Of a stretch of DNA of 44,760 nt, positions 35,643 to 40,959 are shown one piece after another. The notes under the pieces are model-generated. The model saw nothing but the letters and a program-made list of their open reading frames with translations, searched no databases and had not been told where the DNA came from. This DNA is from a virus. The translations under genes and the position numbers were made by a program. The stretch covers positions 1 through 44,760 of IMG/VR virus record IMGVR_UViG_3300037234_000196, one strand, 5' to 3'. Positions within the stretch are counted from its first letter, which is position 1; each line of letters opens with the position of its first letter.

Positions 35643-36145
35643 GGTTGATCACCGTCCTAAATTAGTTTCATTCACCACTGAGTATATCACGTCATCAACA
35701 CAGCTTCAGGTGAATGTGACACACTGTTACCCAGCATCTCAGACCAACATTCTAAGCGTCATTCACCGTGGAAGCCCACGACTACCCCGTACACCCTATA
35801 CCTTGTTTCGGGTCTCAACCTTAGCGTTTCGCAATGTCCGAAAAATCCTACCCAGCGACTTGTGAAAAAAAGAAGGAGGGTGCTTGTTTGAGCACTTTCA
35901 CCAGATATATCATAGAGTTACAACAAGCATCTATCCATTAGTAGGTATATGTGATATAAATGTTTTACCTTTGAGATCAATGACTTATAACAACAATTGA
36001 AAGTGTTTAGGTTGTTCACAGGGTAGTCGTCGGTTTTTTCCTGTTATAGATCAACTAGTTACCCCTCAACATCTCTAACGAGTGTTAAGAACCACACTGC
36101 ACCACAACACCAGATATCACCACTCACAGCAACAACTGGTTACTT

Positions 36146-36172
36146 TTTGTACAATGACGCGGAAAATGTCAA
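36146..36172 (-). promoter_or_regulatory. Possible leftward promoter for late genes
   Basis: Read on the minus strand, TTGACA (36172-36167) and TACAAA (36151-36146) are 15 bp apart. The -35 is perfect, but the spacing is short and the -10 only moderate. It points at the terminase block, which otherwise has no clear promoter. Confidence 0.3.
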
Positions 36173-36215
36173 TTGAATATTGAATAATGACCCTACAGAA
36201 AAAGTGCGTCATCTC

Positions 36216-36248
36216 TGCACACACCCTTGCCGATTTAGGGTGTGTGCA
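36216..36248. repeat. Perfect 12-bp hairpin in regulatory gap
   Basis: TGCACACACCCT (36216-36227) and AGGGTGTGTGCA (36237-36248) are perfect reverse complements around a 9-nt loop. Inverted GCGTCAT (36206-36212) and ATGACGC (36260-36266) flank it, making a nested palindrome. It is not followed by a T-run on the plus strand. On the minus strand a CTTTTT lies several bases past it, so a leftward terminator is possible but imperfect. Confidence 0.75.
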
Positions 36249-36300
36249 AAATCCACGTCATGACGCTCAGAATGTTTTTACATTGATTTACAATAAATAG

Positions 36301-36329
36301 TTGACACGTGTGTAACATTGTGAAACAAT
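36301..36329 (+). promoter_or_regulatory. Promoter of small-gene operon with ACATTGTG site
   Basis: TTGACA at 36301-36306 and AACAAT at 36324-36329 are 17 bp apart. The spacer holds a palindrome ACACGTGT (36304-36311) and ATTGT-GAA-ACAAT (36317-36329), which contains the ACATTGTG word (36315-36322) also present in the 44121 promoter. It lies about 30 bp upstream of the 36362 start. Confidence 0.6.
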
Positions 36330-36361
36330 CTGATTAACAGTTAATTAACGAGGTGATGACT

Positions 36362-36649
36362 ATGTTGAATAATGTGATACGTGAAACTATAAGGAAGTTG
36401 GTTATTGATGGGCACAGTGCAGAAATAAGAGCACTTCTATTGAATAGTAATCAACTTGATCTCGTTGCGCGTGTCAAGAGAGTTGATACACTAAGAGCCA
36501 GTCTACTTTCTCACAGTGACGGTGTTTCTATCCAGAATGCGAGTTCTAAGTTGAACAGACTTTATTCAACTGGGTATTTGAAAAGAACTGAAACAAGTGC
36601 AGACAGTGGCGGGTTAGAGTATTTCTATTCGATTGCTGAAAATAATTAA
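36362..36649 (+). CDS. Winged-helix DNA-binding protein (candidate regulator)
   Basis: The 95-residue product has a helical N-terminus and a winged-helix-like C-terminal half. VKRVDTLRASLLSHSDGVSIQNASSKLNRLYSTGYLKRTET is a helix-turn-helix with the recognition helix near QNASSKLNRLYSTGYL, and SGGLEYFYSI forms the wing. The start at 36362 has GAGGTGA 8 bp upstream. As the first gene of the small-gene operon, right after its promoter, it may regulate that operon or the late genes. Confidence 0.7.
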   Translation: MLNNVIRETIRKLVIDGHSAEIRALLLNSNQLDLVARVKRVDTLRASLLSHSDGVSIQNASSKLNRLYSTGYLKRTETSADSGGLEYFYSIAENN

Positions 36650-36670
36650 TCAACACAGAAGGTGACAACA

Positions 36671-37162
36671 ATGAACAACATTAAAATAGTACCCAACCTG
36701 CAACCCTGGGAAGTGATGAAGCGTGCCAGTGAGGGTGAGTCGGTGGCTTTATGTATATCCCCGCCTCATGCCGATGTTAAATGGGAGAGTGTCGAGGATG
36801 TCAGTTGGAATTGGGGGGAGTTTATCTACGCCATCATCGACACCACTGCACCAGAGATAGACTGGAGCGGGTTCGACTTTGATTTCTTTAATCAGTATGG
36901 TGGGCTAGGCACATCAAGCGTTGCTGATTCAAGCAGGAAGTATGTAACGAAGTCAGAACCGCTATCACCTGAGGTAATAAAGATCCGCGAATCCCCCTTC
37001 TACTACTGGCCCGGCGGCGACAAAGCACCTGTGCCTGATAATGTAGAGGTTGAAGTTATCATGCGCAGCGGTACCGATGGTACTGTAGGTGAAGCGCACT
37101 ATTTCAAATGGGGCAACCACACCAGCATCATCGCCTTCAGAATCACAGGCAATGTGTCATGA
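36671..37162 (+). CDS. Small phage protein with SIIAFRI motif
   Basis: The 163-residue protein is acidic and Trp-rich (WESVEDVSWNWGEFIYAI, EIDWSGFDFDFFNQYGG). It ends with KWGNHTSIIAFRITGN, similar to the W.H....DIIAYR motif of many small phage proteins. Start 36671 has GAAGGTGA upstream. No catalytic motif visible; function unknown. Confidence 0.65.
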   Translation: MNNIKIVPNLQPWEVMKRASEGESVALCISPPHADVKWESVEDVSWNWGEFIYAIIDTTAPEIDWSGFDFDFFNQYGGLGTSSVADSSRKYVTKSEPLSPEVIKIRESPFYYWPGGDKAPVPDNVEVEVIMRSGTDGTVGEAHYFKWGNHTSIIAFRITGNVS

Positions 37163-37515
37163 TCACATTCACTGAAGAAGAAATCAGAACCATGTCAACT
37201 GCGCGACTGAAGATAATTGTTCAACCATTCTTTCACGCATATCACACAGCAACGCAGATCCTCGTTCGTTGGGAGCTGCTTCATCGTGAGCACGTTCAAC
37301 ATATGATACCAAGGATGATATTTGCCAGCGGTGCCGTGGGATGTTTTAAGGCCGGTGTGAGTGACAGACGATTCATTGCTGTAGATTCAGCTAGTGAACC
37401 TGACTCATCAGTTTGCGTATGCCCCAGTTGTTGCACGGTTCAAATAATGATTGGTCCAGAGTATAAGTGTAACGAGTGTAATTACCCTCTAATAGATGAG
37501 GAACTAGAATCATGA
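37159..37515 (+). CDS. Zinc-ribbon protein, paralogue of 37696 gene
   Basis: The 118-residue protein has an N-terminal part TEEEIRTMSTARLKIIVQPF followed by FHAYHTATQILVRWELL, which closely matches the product of 37696. A C-terminal zinc ribbon follows (CVCPSCC...YKCNECNYPL). The start overlaps the previous stop (ATGA). The shared domain is probably a small helical binding module; function unknown. Confidence 0.7.
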   Translation: MITFTEEEIRTMSTARLKIIVQPFFHAYHTATQILVRWELLHREHVQHMIPRMIFASGAVGCFKAGVSDRRFIAVDSASEPDSSVCVCPSCCTVQIMIGPEYKCNECNYPLIDEELES

Positions 37516-37703
37516 AACGCTACAATGAATCAGAGCTGATTGATAAGATCATCGACTGCATGGATCGCAGCGATCAACTCAGCGACTGGGAGCGCGGGTT
37601 CATGTCAACCTGCCTCGATACCACCGACAAGCACATCATGCTGTCACAGGAACAGCGTGATATTATCCATACAACGTACAACAGGGTGACTGCTGATGAG
37701 TAA
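37512..37703 (+). CDS. Small unknown protein
   Basis: The 63-residue protein (MKRYNESELIDKIIDCMDRSDQLSDWERGFMSTC...IHTTYNRVTADE) is helical and charged. The pattern L.DWE.GFM.......LS..Q...I...YNRV recurs in small phage proteins near replication or early genes. Overlaps of 4 bp with the gene before and 8 bp with the gene after. Function unknown. Confidence 0.65.
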   Translation: MKRYNESELIDKIIDCMDRSDQLSDWERGFMSTCLDTTDKHIMLSQEQRDIIHTTYNRVTADE

Positions 37704-37917
37704 ATACACTGAAGCTGAGATTAAAAAGTTACCAACACCACTGCTGAAGATAATCGTTCAACCGTTCTTCAGTGCTTATCTCACAGCGACACAGGTGATG
37801 GCAGGTTGGGAATTGTATAACAGACAGTTGCCAAAACGACCCCCTATGGTCAGTGACCGCTTGATTAAAATGACACTCAACAGCAAGTATGGTGTTTTCG
37901 GTGGTGATCAATCATGA
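37696..37917 (+). CDS. Small protein paralogous to 37159 gene
   Basis: The 73-residue protein has TEAEIKKLPTPLLKIIVQPF then FSAYLTATQVMAGWELYNRQ, aligned with the N-terminal half of the 37159 product at both protein and DNA level. It lacks the zinc ribbon and ends with its own tail (MTLNSKYGVFGGDQS). This is a tandem duplication with the 37512 gene between the copies. Confidence 0.65.
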   Translation: MSKYTEAEIKKLPTPLLKIIVQPFFSAYLTATQVMAGWELYNRQLPKRPPMVSDRLIKMTLNSKYGVFGGDQS

Positions 37918-38204
37918 GTAAATCAATGCTGGATAAGATACGTCAGGCGCGTGCTGAGTTCATCCCAGCCAAAGGCACCTTCCCGACCACCATCTACATG
38001 ACTGAGTCAGAGATGAAGCAGCTCAGAAGCGAGATGAAAGCTCATCAGATCTGCACACGCAGGCGTGACTTGAAACAGCGTATGCGTCCTGACCTGTTGC
38101 CACCACTGCAACGAGTACCACCGATCCATGCTGGGTGTATGATACTCGGTATGACGATCGCTGAGACTGATACACCGGGGCTGCATCTGGAGCGTCAGTC
38201 ATGA
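37914..38204 (+). CDS. Small basic protein, unknown
   Basis: The 96-residue basic protein (MSKSMLDKIRQARAEFIPAK...QICTRRRDLKQRMRPDLLPPL) has a central helix and an Arg-rich segment that could bind nucleic acid. The start and stop overlap the neighbouring genes by 4 bp each. No family recognised. Confidence 0.6.
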   Translation: MSKSMLDKIRQARAEFIPAKGTFPTTIYMTESEMKQLRSEMKAHQICTRRRDLKQRMRPDLLPPLQRVPPIHAGCMILGMTIAETDTPGLHLERQS

Positions 38205-38380
38205 GCACCCGCATATCACCAGCTCAACGCAACGTGCTGCACAGCCTGACGGTCAACCTGCTGAAGTGGGACTCTGACCTCACTGAGTTCCAAAGGAAGC
38301 CTTACATAGCGTTACAGAGTAAAGGTTTGATTAAACTGACCACTGATGATAATGGTCATAATTACTGGGAGTTGGTGTGA
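38201..38380 (+). CDS. Mini winged-helix-like protein, 59 aa
   Basis: The product reads MSTRISPAQRNVLHSLTVNL, then LKWDSDLTEFQRKPYIALQS and KGLIKLTTDDNGHNYWELV. The order helix, helix, YIALQSKGLIKL, then a two-strand wing (TTDDNGHNYWEL) fits a minimal winged-helix domain of the type phages use for regulation. It overlaps the previous gene by ATGA, and its TGA shares a base with the next ATG. Confidence 0.6.
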   Translation: MSTRISPAQRNVLHSLTVNLLKWDSDLTEFQRKPYIALQSKGLIKLTTDDNGHNYWELV

Positions 38381-38835
38381 TGAGTGAAACAGGAATGAAG
38401 TTGACGATAGTAAAAAGCTATCTTCACGGAATAGCAACGCAATTAAATCTTGATCCTTATGGTTATCAGTCCTGGGATTTATTAGCAGATGGGATCGGAC
38501 ATTCTATTTATGAACGGCATCAGGAAGCCCAAGCATTGAAGGCAATGGTGAATGAGTTGCGTGAATCGCTCGACGATATTACGGAGTGCGGAGCTACTGG
38601 TGAGGATACGGATGTAATGCGCGATTATGCCAAAGACGCTCTAGCCAAAACCCCACAACAAGCCCTGGCCTCGCATAATGCAGGGATAGAGGAAGAGGTT
38701 ATTGCTGACTTGTTAGAGAAGCTGAAAGACTATCTCGAAGAGCCAGCATGGAATCATTTAGAACACGCCACTAGAACAGTGGCCCGCAAATACCAATCGC
38801 CCACCAATGAAGACCAAATTGGTAGCAACTCATGA
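38380..38835 (+). CDS. Small acidic helical protein, unknown
   Basis: The 151-residue protein (MSETGMKLTIVKSYLHGIATQ...DQIGSNS) is mostly helical, with an ALKAMVNELRESLDDITE stretch typical of small early phage proteins. It also has a C-terminal LLEKLKDYLEEPAWNHLEHATRT segment. No domain recognised. It overlaps both neighbours (1 bp before, 4 bp after). Confidence 0.6.
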   Translation: MSETGMKLTIVKSYLHGIATQLNLDPYGYQSWDLLADGIGHSIYERHQEAQALKAMVNELRESLDDITECGATGEDTDVMRDYAKDALAKTPQQALASHNAGIEEEVIADLLEKLKDYLEEPAWNHLEHATRTVARKYQSPTNEDQIGSNS

Positions 38836-39002
38836 ACCGCAACACAGCAGCAGCGAATAAAATATTGTACGGGCGCAGTACCAGAGCACCGACAGTATTC
38901 CGTGAACCTAAAGTCTCACCCGAGCAGAAAGCCAAACGCGACCAGATCGAAGAGATCAAGTTTAAGATGAACAACCCGTCTGATAAAGACCCACTTTTGT
39001 AA
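38832..39002 (+). CDS. Small basic protein, 56 aa
   Basis: The product reads MNRNTAAANKILYGRSTRAP, then TVFREPKVSPEQKAKRDQIE and EIKFKMNNPSDKDPLL. It is charged and basic, with one helix around residues 30-46. Its ATG overlaps the previous stop (ATGA), and its stop is followed by AAGGAGAG, the ribosome site of the next gene. Function unknown. Confidence 0.6.
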   Translation: MNRNTAAANKILYGRSTRAPTVFREPKVSPEQKAKRDQIEEIKFKMNNPSDKDPLL

Positions 39003-39013
39003 GGAGAGTGACA

Positions 39014-39235
39014 ATGAATAACGACCAAGATCTTGAGAAAGCTGTAGCGCAATTATTGAGAAATTTAGTTTTCAATGAAGACGCAGTTCAATTTGGCAAA
39101 TTAGCCAAAGAAATAATGGTAATTGTCCGTGAGCGCGATAGAGAATTGTTACACATTGCTTACGGACAATTACAGCAAAGTTCAACCGCTTATGATAGTG
39201 GCTGCAATATTATTCGGCAGATATTAGGAGAGTGA
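39014..39235 (+). CDS. Small helical protein, 73 aa
   Basis: The product (MNNDQDLEKAVAQLLRNLVFNED...IIRQILGE) is all helical and charged. Start 39014 has GGAG 8 bp upstream; the same GGAGAGTGACAATGAAT string precedes the next gene. No family or function recognised. Confidence 0.6.
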   Translation: MNNDQDLEKAVAQLLRNLVFNEDAVQFGKLAKEIMVIVRERDRELLHIAYGQLQQSSTAYDSGCNIIRQILGE

Positions 39236-39237
39236 CA

Positions 39238-39441
39238 ATGAATCCATCATGCTTTAAAAAGAAACTCGACAGTGAAGCCTGTAACCACAGTTACCCTGTG
39301 TCAGATGAATGCTACCGGGATGAAACCATCAACTCAGCAGCACGTCACGCAGGTAAACTGTATCTCAAGAACAAGGTGATGAGACTCACTGACTTCGGTA
39401 CAGTGCTGTGCTTCGTATCACCCGGGAGAATGTCATTATGA
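39238..39441 (+). CDS. Small protein, 67 aa
   Basis: The product (MNPSCFKKKLDSEACNHSYPVSDECYRD...CFVSPGRMSL) has four cysteines and some charged residues; metal binding is possible but no clean motif is present. The start at 39238 is supported by GGAGAG. Its end overlaps the membrane peptide at 39438 by 4 bp. Function unknown. Confidence 0.55.
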   Translation: MNPSCFKKKLDSEACNHSYPVSDECYRDETINSAARHAGKLYLKNKVMRLTDFGTVLCFVSPGRMSL

Positions 39442-39551
39442 ACTGGTACAGGTTACTCTGTTTGACTCTGATGATCGCTTCGGGGGTGTTTGTTGTTTAT
39501 CTACTCAGCATCACAGTCGATATTGTGAAATTAATCGGAGAGGTGTTATGA
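39438..39551 (+). CDS. 37-residue membrane peptide
   Basis: The product reads MNWYRLLCLTLMIASGVFVV, then YLLSITVDIVKLIGEVL. A single membrane helix covers about residues 5-27. It is coupled to both neighbours by 4-bp overlaps (ATGA). Such small phage membrane peptides may affect membrane potential or host envelope proteins; nothing here shows which. Confidence 0.55.
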   Translation: MNWYRLLCLTLMIASGVFVVYLLSITVDIVKLIGEVL

Positions 39552-39670
39552 AAAAACTATCACTAAACAAAGACCTGCCCATCGCACTATCAGCGGTGCC
39601 ACCCGGCTGCACTGTAACCCGGTGCATTCGCATCAACATGGTGTGGCGTGTGTGGTTCCGTCATGACTGA
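39548..39670 (+). CDS. Small basic protein, 40 aa
   Basis: The product reads MKKLSLNKDLPIALSAVPPG, then CTVTRCIRINMVWRVWFRHD. It is short and basic. GGAGAGGTG lies before the ATG, and overlaps of 4 and 8 bp link it to its neighbours. No function can be assigned. Confidence 0.5.
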   Translation: MKKLSLNKDLPIALSAVPPGCTVTRCIRINMVWRVWFRHD

Positions 39671-39917
39671 ATATCATTGTGTTAATAGCTGCAATAAATG
39701 CGGCGGTAAAAACGACGTAGGTCAGACGGACAGTATTGAAACCGGAAACATGGAGGTGAAGCAAGCAGGTCGAAATGTAACCACGATTTATAGCGAGGGT
39801 AAAATGTGCGAAGCAAGAACAAAATGCACAGTTTGTGGGCATGAGGATTACTGGGCTTATGGGTTCTTTGAGTCTATGCAGCACATAGAGAGTAAATGTG
39901 AAAAATACTCATTCTGA
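39663..39917 (+). CDS. Zinc-binding small protein (CNKCGG / CTVCGH)
   Basis: The 84-residue protein has two CxxC pairs: CNKCGGKND near the N-terminus and CTVCGHEDYWAYGFFES near the C-terminus. Together they should form one zinc ribbon. Acceptable phage families with this layout are of unknown function. The start at 39663 overlaps the previous gene by 8 bp, and its end overlaps the next gene by 20 bp. Confidence 0.65.
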   Translation: MTEYHCVNSCNKCGGKNDVGQTDSIETGNMEVKQAGRNVTTIYSEGKMCEARTKCTVCGHEDYWAYGFFESMQHIESKCEKYSF

Positions 39918-40086
39918 AGATAACTGCCAAGCCTACCAGACCTCCACTGGTGACTTCATCTGCAACAGGTGTGGTTACCAGTGGGATCGTGACGACACAG
40001 CACCACCGTGTAAGGACACCACTGCGAAGGCGAGTCAGTACACCAGGGATAAAGAGATGGTTAAGATTAAGGGGTTGTTGAAATGA
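39898..40086 (+). CDS. Zinc-ribbon small protein
   Basis: The 62-residue protein starts with GTG and has the motif GDFICNRCGYQWDRDDTAPPC, seen in short phage zinc-ribbon proteins. A basic helix follows (TRDKEMVKIKGLLK). Function unknown; nucleic-acid or protein binding is likely. It overlaps the neighbouring genes on both sides. Confidence 0.65.
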   Translation: MKNTHSEDNCQAYQTSTGDFICNRCGYQWDRDDTAPPCKDTTAKASQYTRDKEMVKIKGLLK

Positions 40087-40148
40087 GAACCCATGTCCTT
40101 ATGGTGTTCATCGTGATCTATGCGGTTGCAGCTTTGTCGTTGATGTAG
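40083..40148 (+). CDS. 21-residue membrane peptide
   Basis: The product is MRTHVLMVFIVIYAVAALSL plus M, a single membrane helix. The ATG overlaps the previous stop (ATGA), the pattern used throughout this operon, which is the main support. It would be the last gene of the rightward small-gene operon. It lies 33 bp from the end of the leftward cassette region and has no clear terminator. Confidence 0.45.
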   Translation: MRTHVLMVFIVIYAVAALSLM

Positions 40149-40181
40149 GTGTATATTTGCCTGTATGCCTATGAATACCTG

Positions 40182-40577
40182 TTAGGCGCTCAATACTTCT
40201 TCGTATTCATCGTCCTCAAGTAACTTAATATTTATTGGCCTGCTATTTTTTATACTGTAAAAAGAAGGTTGCTTACCGTGCTTATCTGCCCATGAATCTA
40301 CAGCGGCCTTTATCAAGTCAACAAGTTCTTTGCCTTGCTCAACGGTACAATCAGGCCAGCTATCGCAGTATTCCCCCATCTCTTCATACGCCATGTCCAT
40401 CATAGCTTCGAGATCGTTTGGCATGAAGTCAGAGGCGGTAAACTTCACCGGCTCACCGGCATATATCGTTCTTATGTCGCCAACTTTTACGCCAACATCA
40501 TCAAACGCACTCTCACCGGCTTCATGTATGCTGTCATGATTATATGTTTCTTCGTCTGTGCTGTATTTTAATTCCAT
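40182..40577 (-). CDS. Cassette B gene, unknown acidic protein
   Basis: The 131-residue acidic protein (MELKYSTDEETYNHDSIHEA..., TIYAGEPVKFTASDFMPNDLEAMMDMAYEEMGEYCDSWPDC, PINIKLLEDDEYEEVLSA) has a helical centre and a Glu/Asp-rich end. The SDF......E.M...AYEE.GE motif resembles small phage-encoded proteins. Its ATG is only 13 bp from the cassette edge, and its stop lies inside the GCCTAAC core. Function unknown. Confidence 0.8.
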   Translation of the reverse strand: MELKYSTDEETYNHDSIHEAGESAFDDVGVKVGDIRTIYAGEPVKFTASDFMPNDLEAMMDMAYEEMGEYCDSWPDCTVEQGKELVDLIKAAVDSWADKHGKQPSFYSIKNSRPINIKLLEDDEYEEVLSA

Positions 40578-40590
40578 ATCTCTATCCCGC

Positions 40591-40655
40591 GCCTAACAAG
40601 GCGCATCAGCGGGAACGCGCAAAGAGAGTGCGTCCCCTGTGTTAATTGGTTATAT
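40591..40655 (-). other. attC-like recombination site between cassettes
   Basis: The order on the minus strand is: R'' ATATAAC (40655-40649), a 9-nt spacer, L'' CAGGGGACGC (40639-40630), an 11-nt loop, L' GCGTTCCCGCTG (40618-40607), a 9-nt spacer, R' GTTAGGC (40597-40591). L'' and L' pair over all ten positions of L'' if one T and one G of L' are left unpaired. These are like the extrahelical bases that guide integrase to one strand of attC. Spacers are longer than the usual 5-6 nt, so a somewhat diverged site is likely. Confidence 0.75.
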
Positions 40656-40910
40656 TCTTTGCTCAGCTAAAAGAGTCGTATCATCCATTCCTCTGGACTC
40701 AAGCCCTAATGTTTCACTTTCACCAAAACAGTTACCATTAACATCCACGAAGCCAGCGGATAATGGTGTTCTACTTACTCGATGCCATGCGCCATGCATT
40801 TGGTTTTTCAACCGACTGAGCGCATCAGCCATAACATCATGGTTAATGTTTCTAGGAAAAGTAATTATTTCTAAATCATTATCTTCATTAATCATACAAA
40901 CGTATTTCAT
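40650..40910 (-). CDS. Cassette A gene, small conserved unknown
   Basis: The 86-residue protein (MKYVCMINEDNDLEIITFPRNINHDVMADALSRLKNQMHG...) has the pattern SAGFVDVNGNCFGESETLGLESRGMDDTTLL, which I associate with a small conserved family in phages and bacteria of unknown function. TTTGGAG precedes the ATG inside the cassette, so it carries its own ribosome site. Its stop TAA is part of the R'' core ATATAAC. Confidence 0.8.
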   Translation of the reverse strand: MKYVCMINEDNDLEIITFPRNINHDVMADALSRLKNQMHGAWHRVSRTPLSAGFVDVNGNCFGESETLGLESRGMDDTTLLAEQRI

Positions 40911-40959
40911 TTTTTAATCTCCAAAATATAACAAATCAATCAAGCGCGACGGATAACCA

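Larger units (their letters stand above)
35643..36361. other. Regulatory/non-coding region between divergent operons
   Basis: About 720 bp without a convincing gene separate the leftward late operon from the rightward small-gene operon. It holds a weak inverted repeat TGCTTGTT/AACAAGCA (35881-35929), a 12-bp hairpin at 36216-36248, three copies of ATGACGC in alternating orientation (36154, 36206 inverted, 36260), a possible leftward promoter (36146-36172) and a better rightward one (36301-36329). AT-rich stretches near 36160-36190 and 36270-36300 would suit a replication origin; this cannot be decided by eye. Confidence 0.6.
40181..40932 (-). mobile_element. Two integron-type gene cassettes
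   Basis: Read leftward, cassette A starts at GTTATAT (40932-40926), holds the gene 40910-40650, and its stop TAA lies in ATATAAC (40655-40649), the exact complement of its own start 7-mer. Cassette B starts at GTTAGGC (40597-40591), holds the gene 40577-40182, and its stop lies in GCCTAAC (40187-40181), again the exact complement of its start. This paired core-site rule (R' G^TTRRRY with R'' RYYYAAC) is diagnostic of integron cassettes. A full attC-like hairpin joins A to B; the attC after B appears lost. Both genes oppose the operon that ends at 40148 and follow the primase gene. No integrase is encoded. Confidence 0.8.

Noticed and set aside
35641-35865. 74-codon plus-strand frame in the regulatory gap
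   Set aside because: It has no ribosome binding site, unusual composition with no domain pattern, and overlaps the 5' end of the minus-strand gene; treated as non-coding.
40159-40187. Bidirectional terminator between the converging operon and cassette B
   Set aside because: The palindrome is weak, with no T-run on either strand; better read as the remnant core of the cassette B attC.
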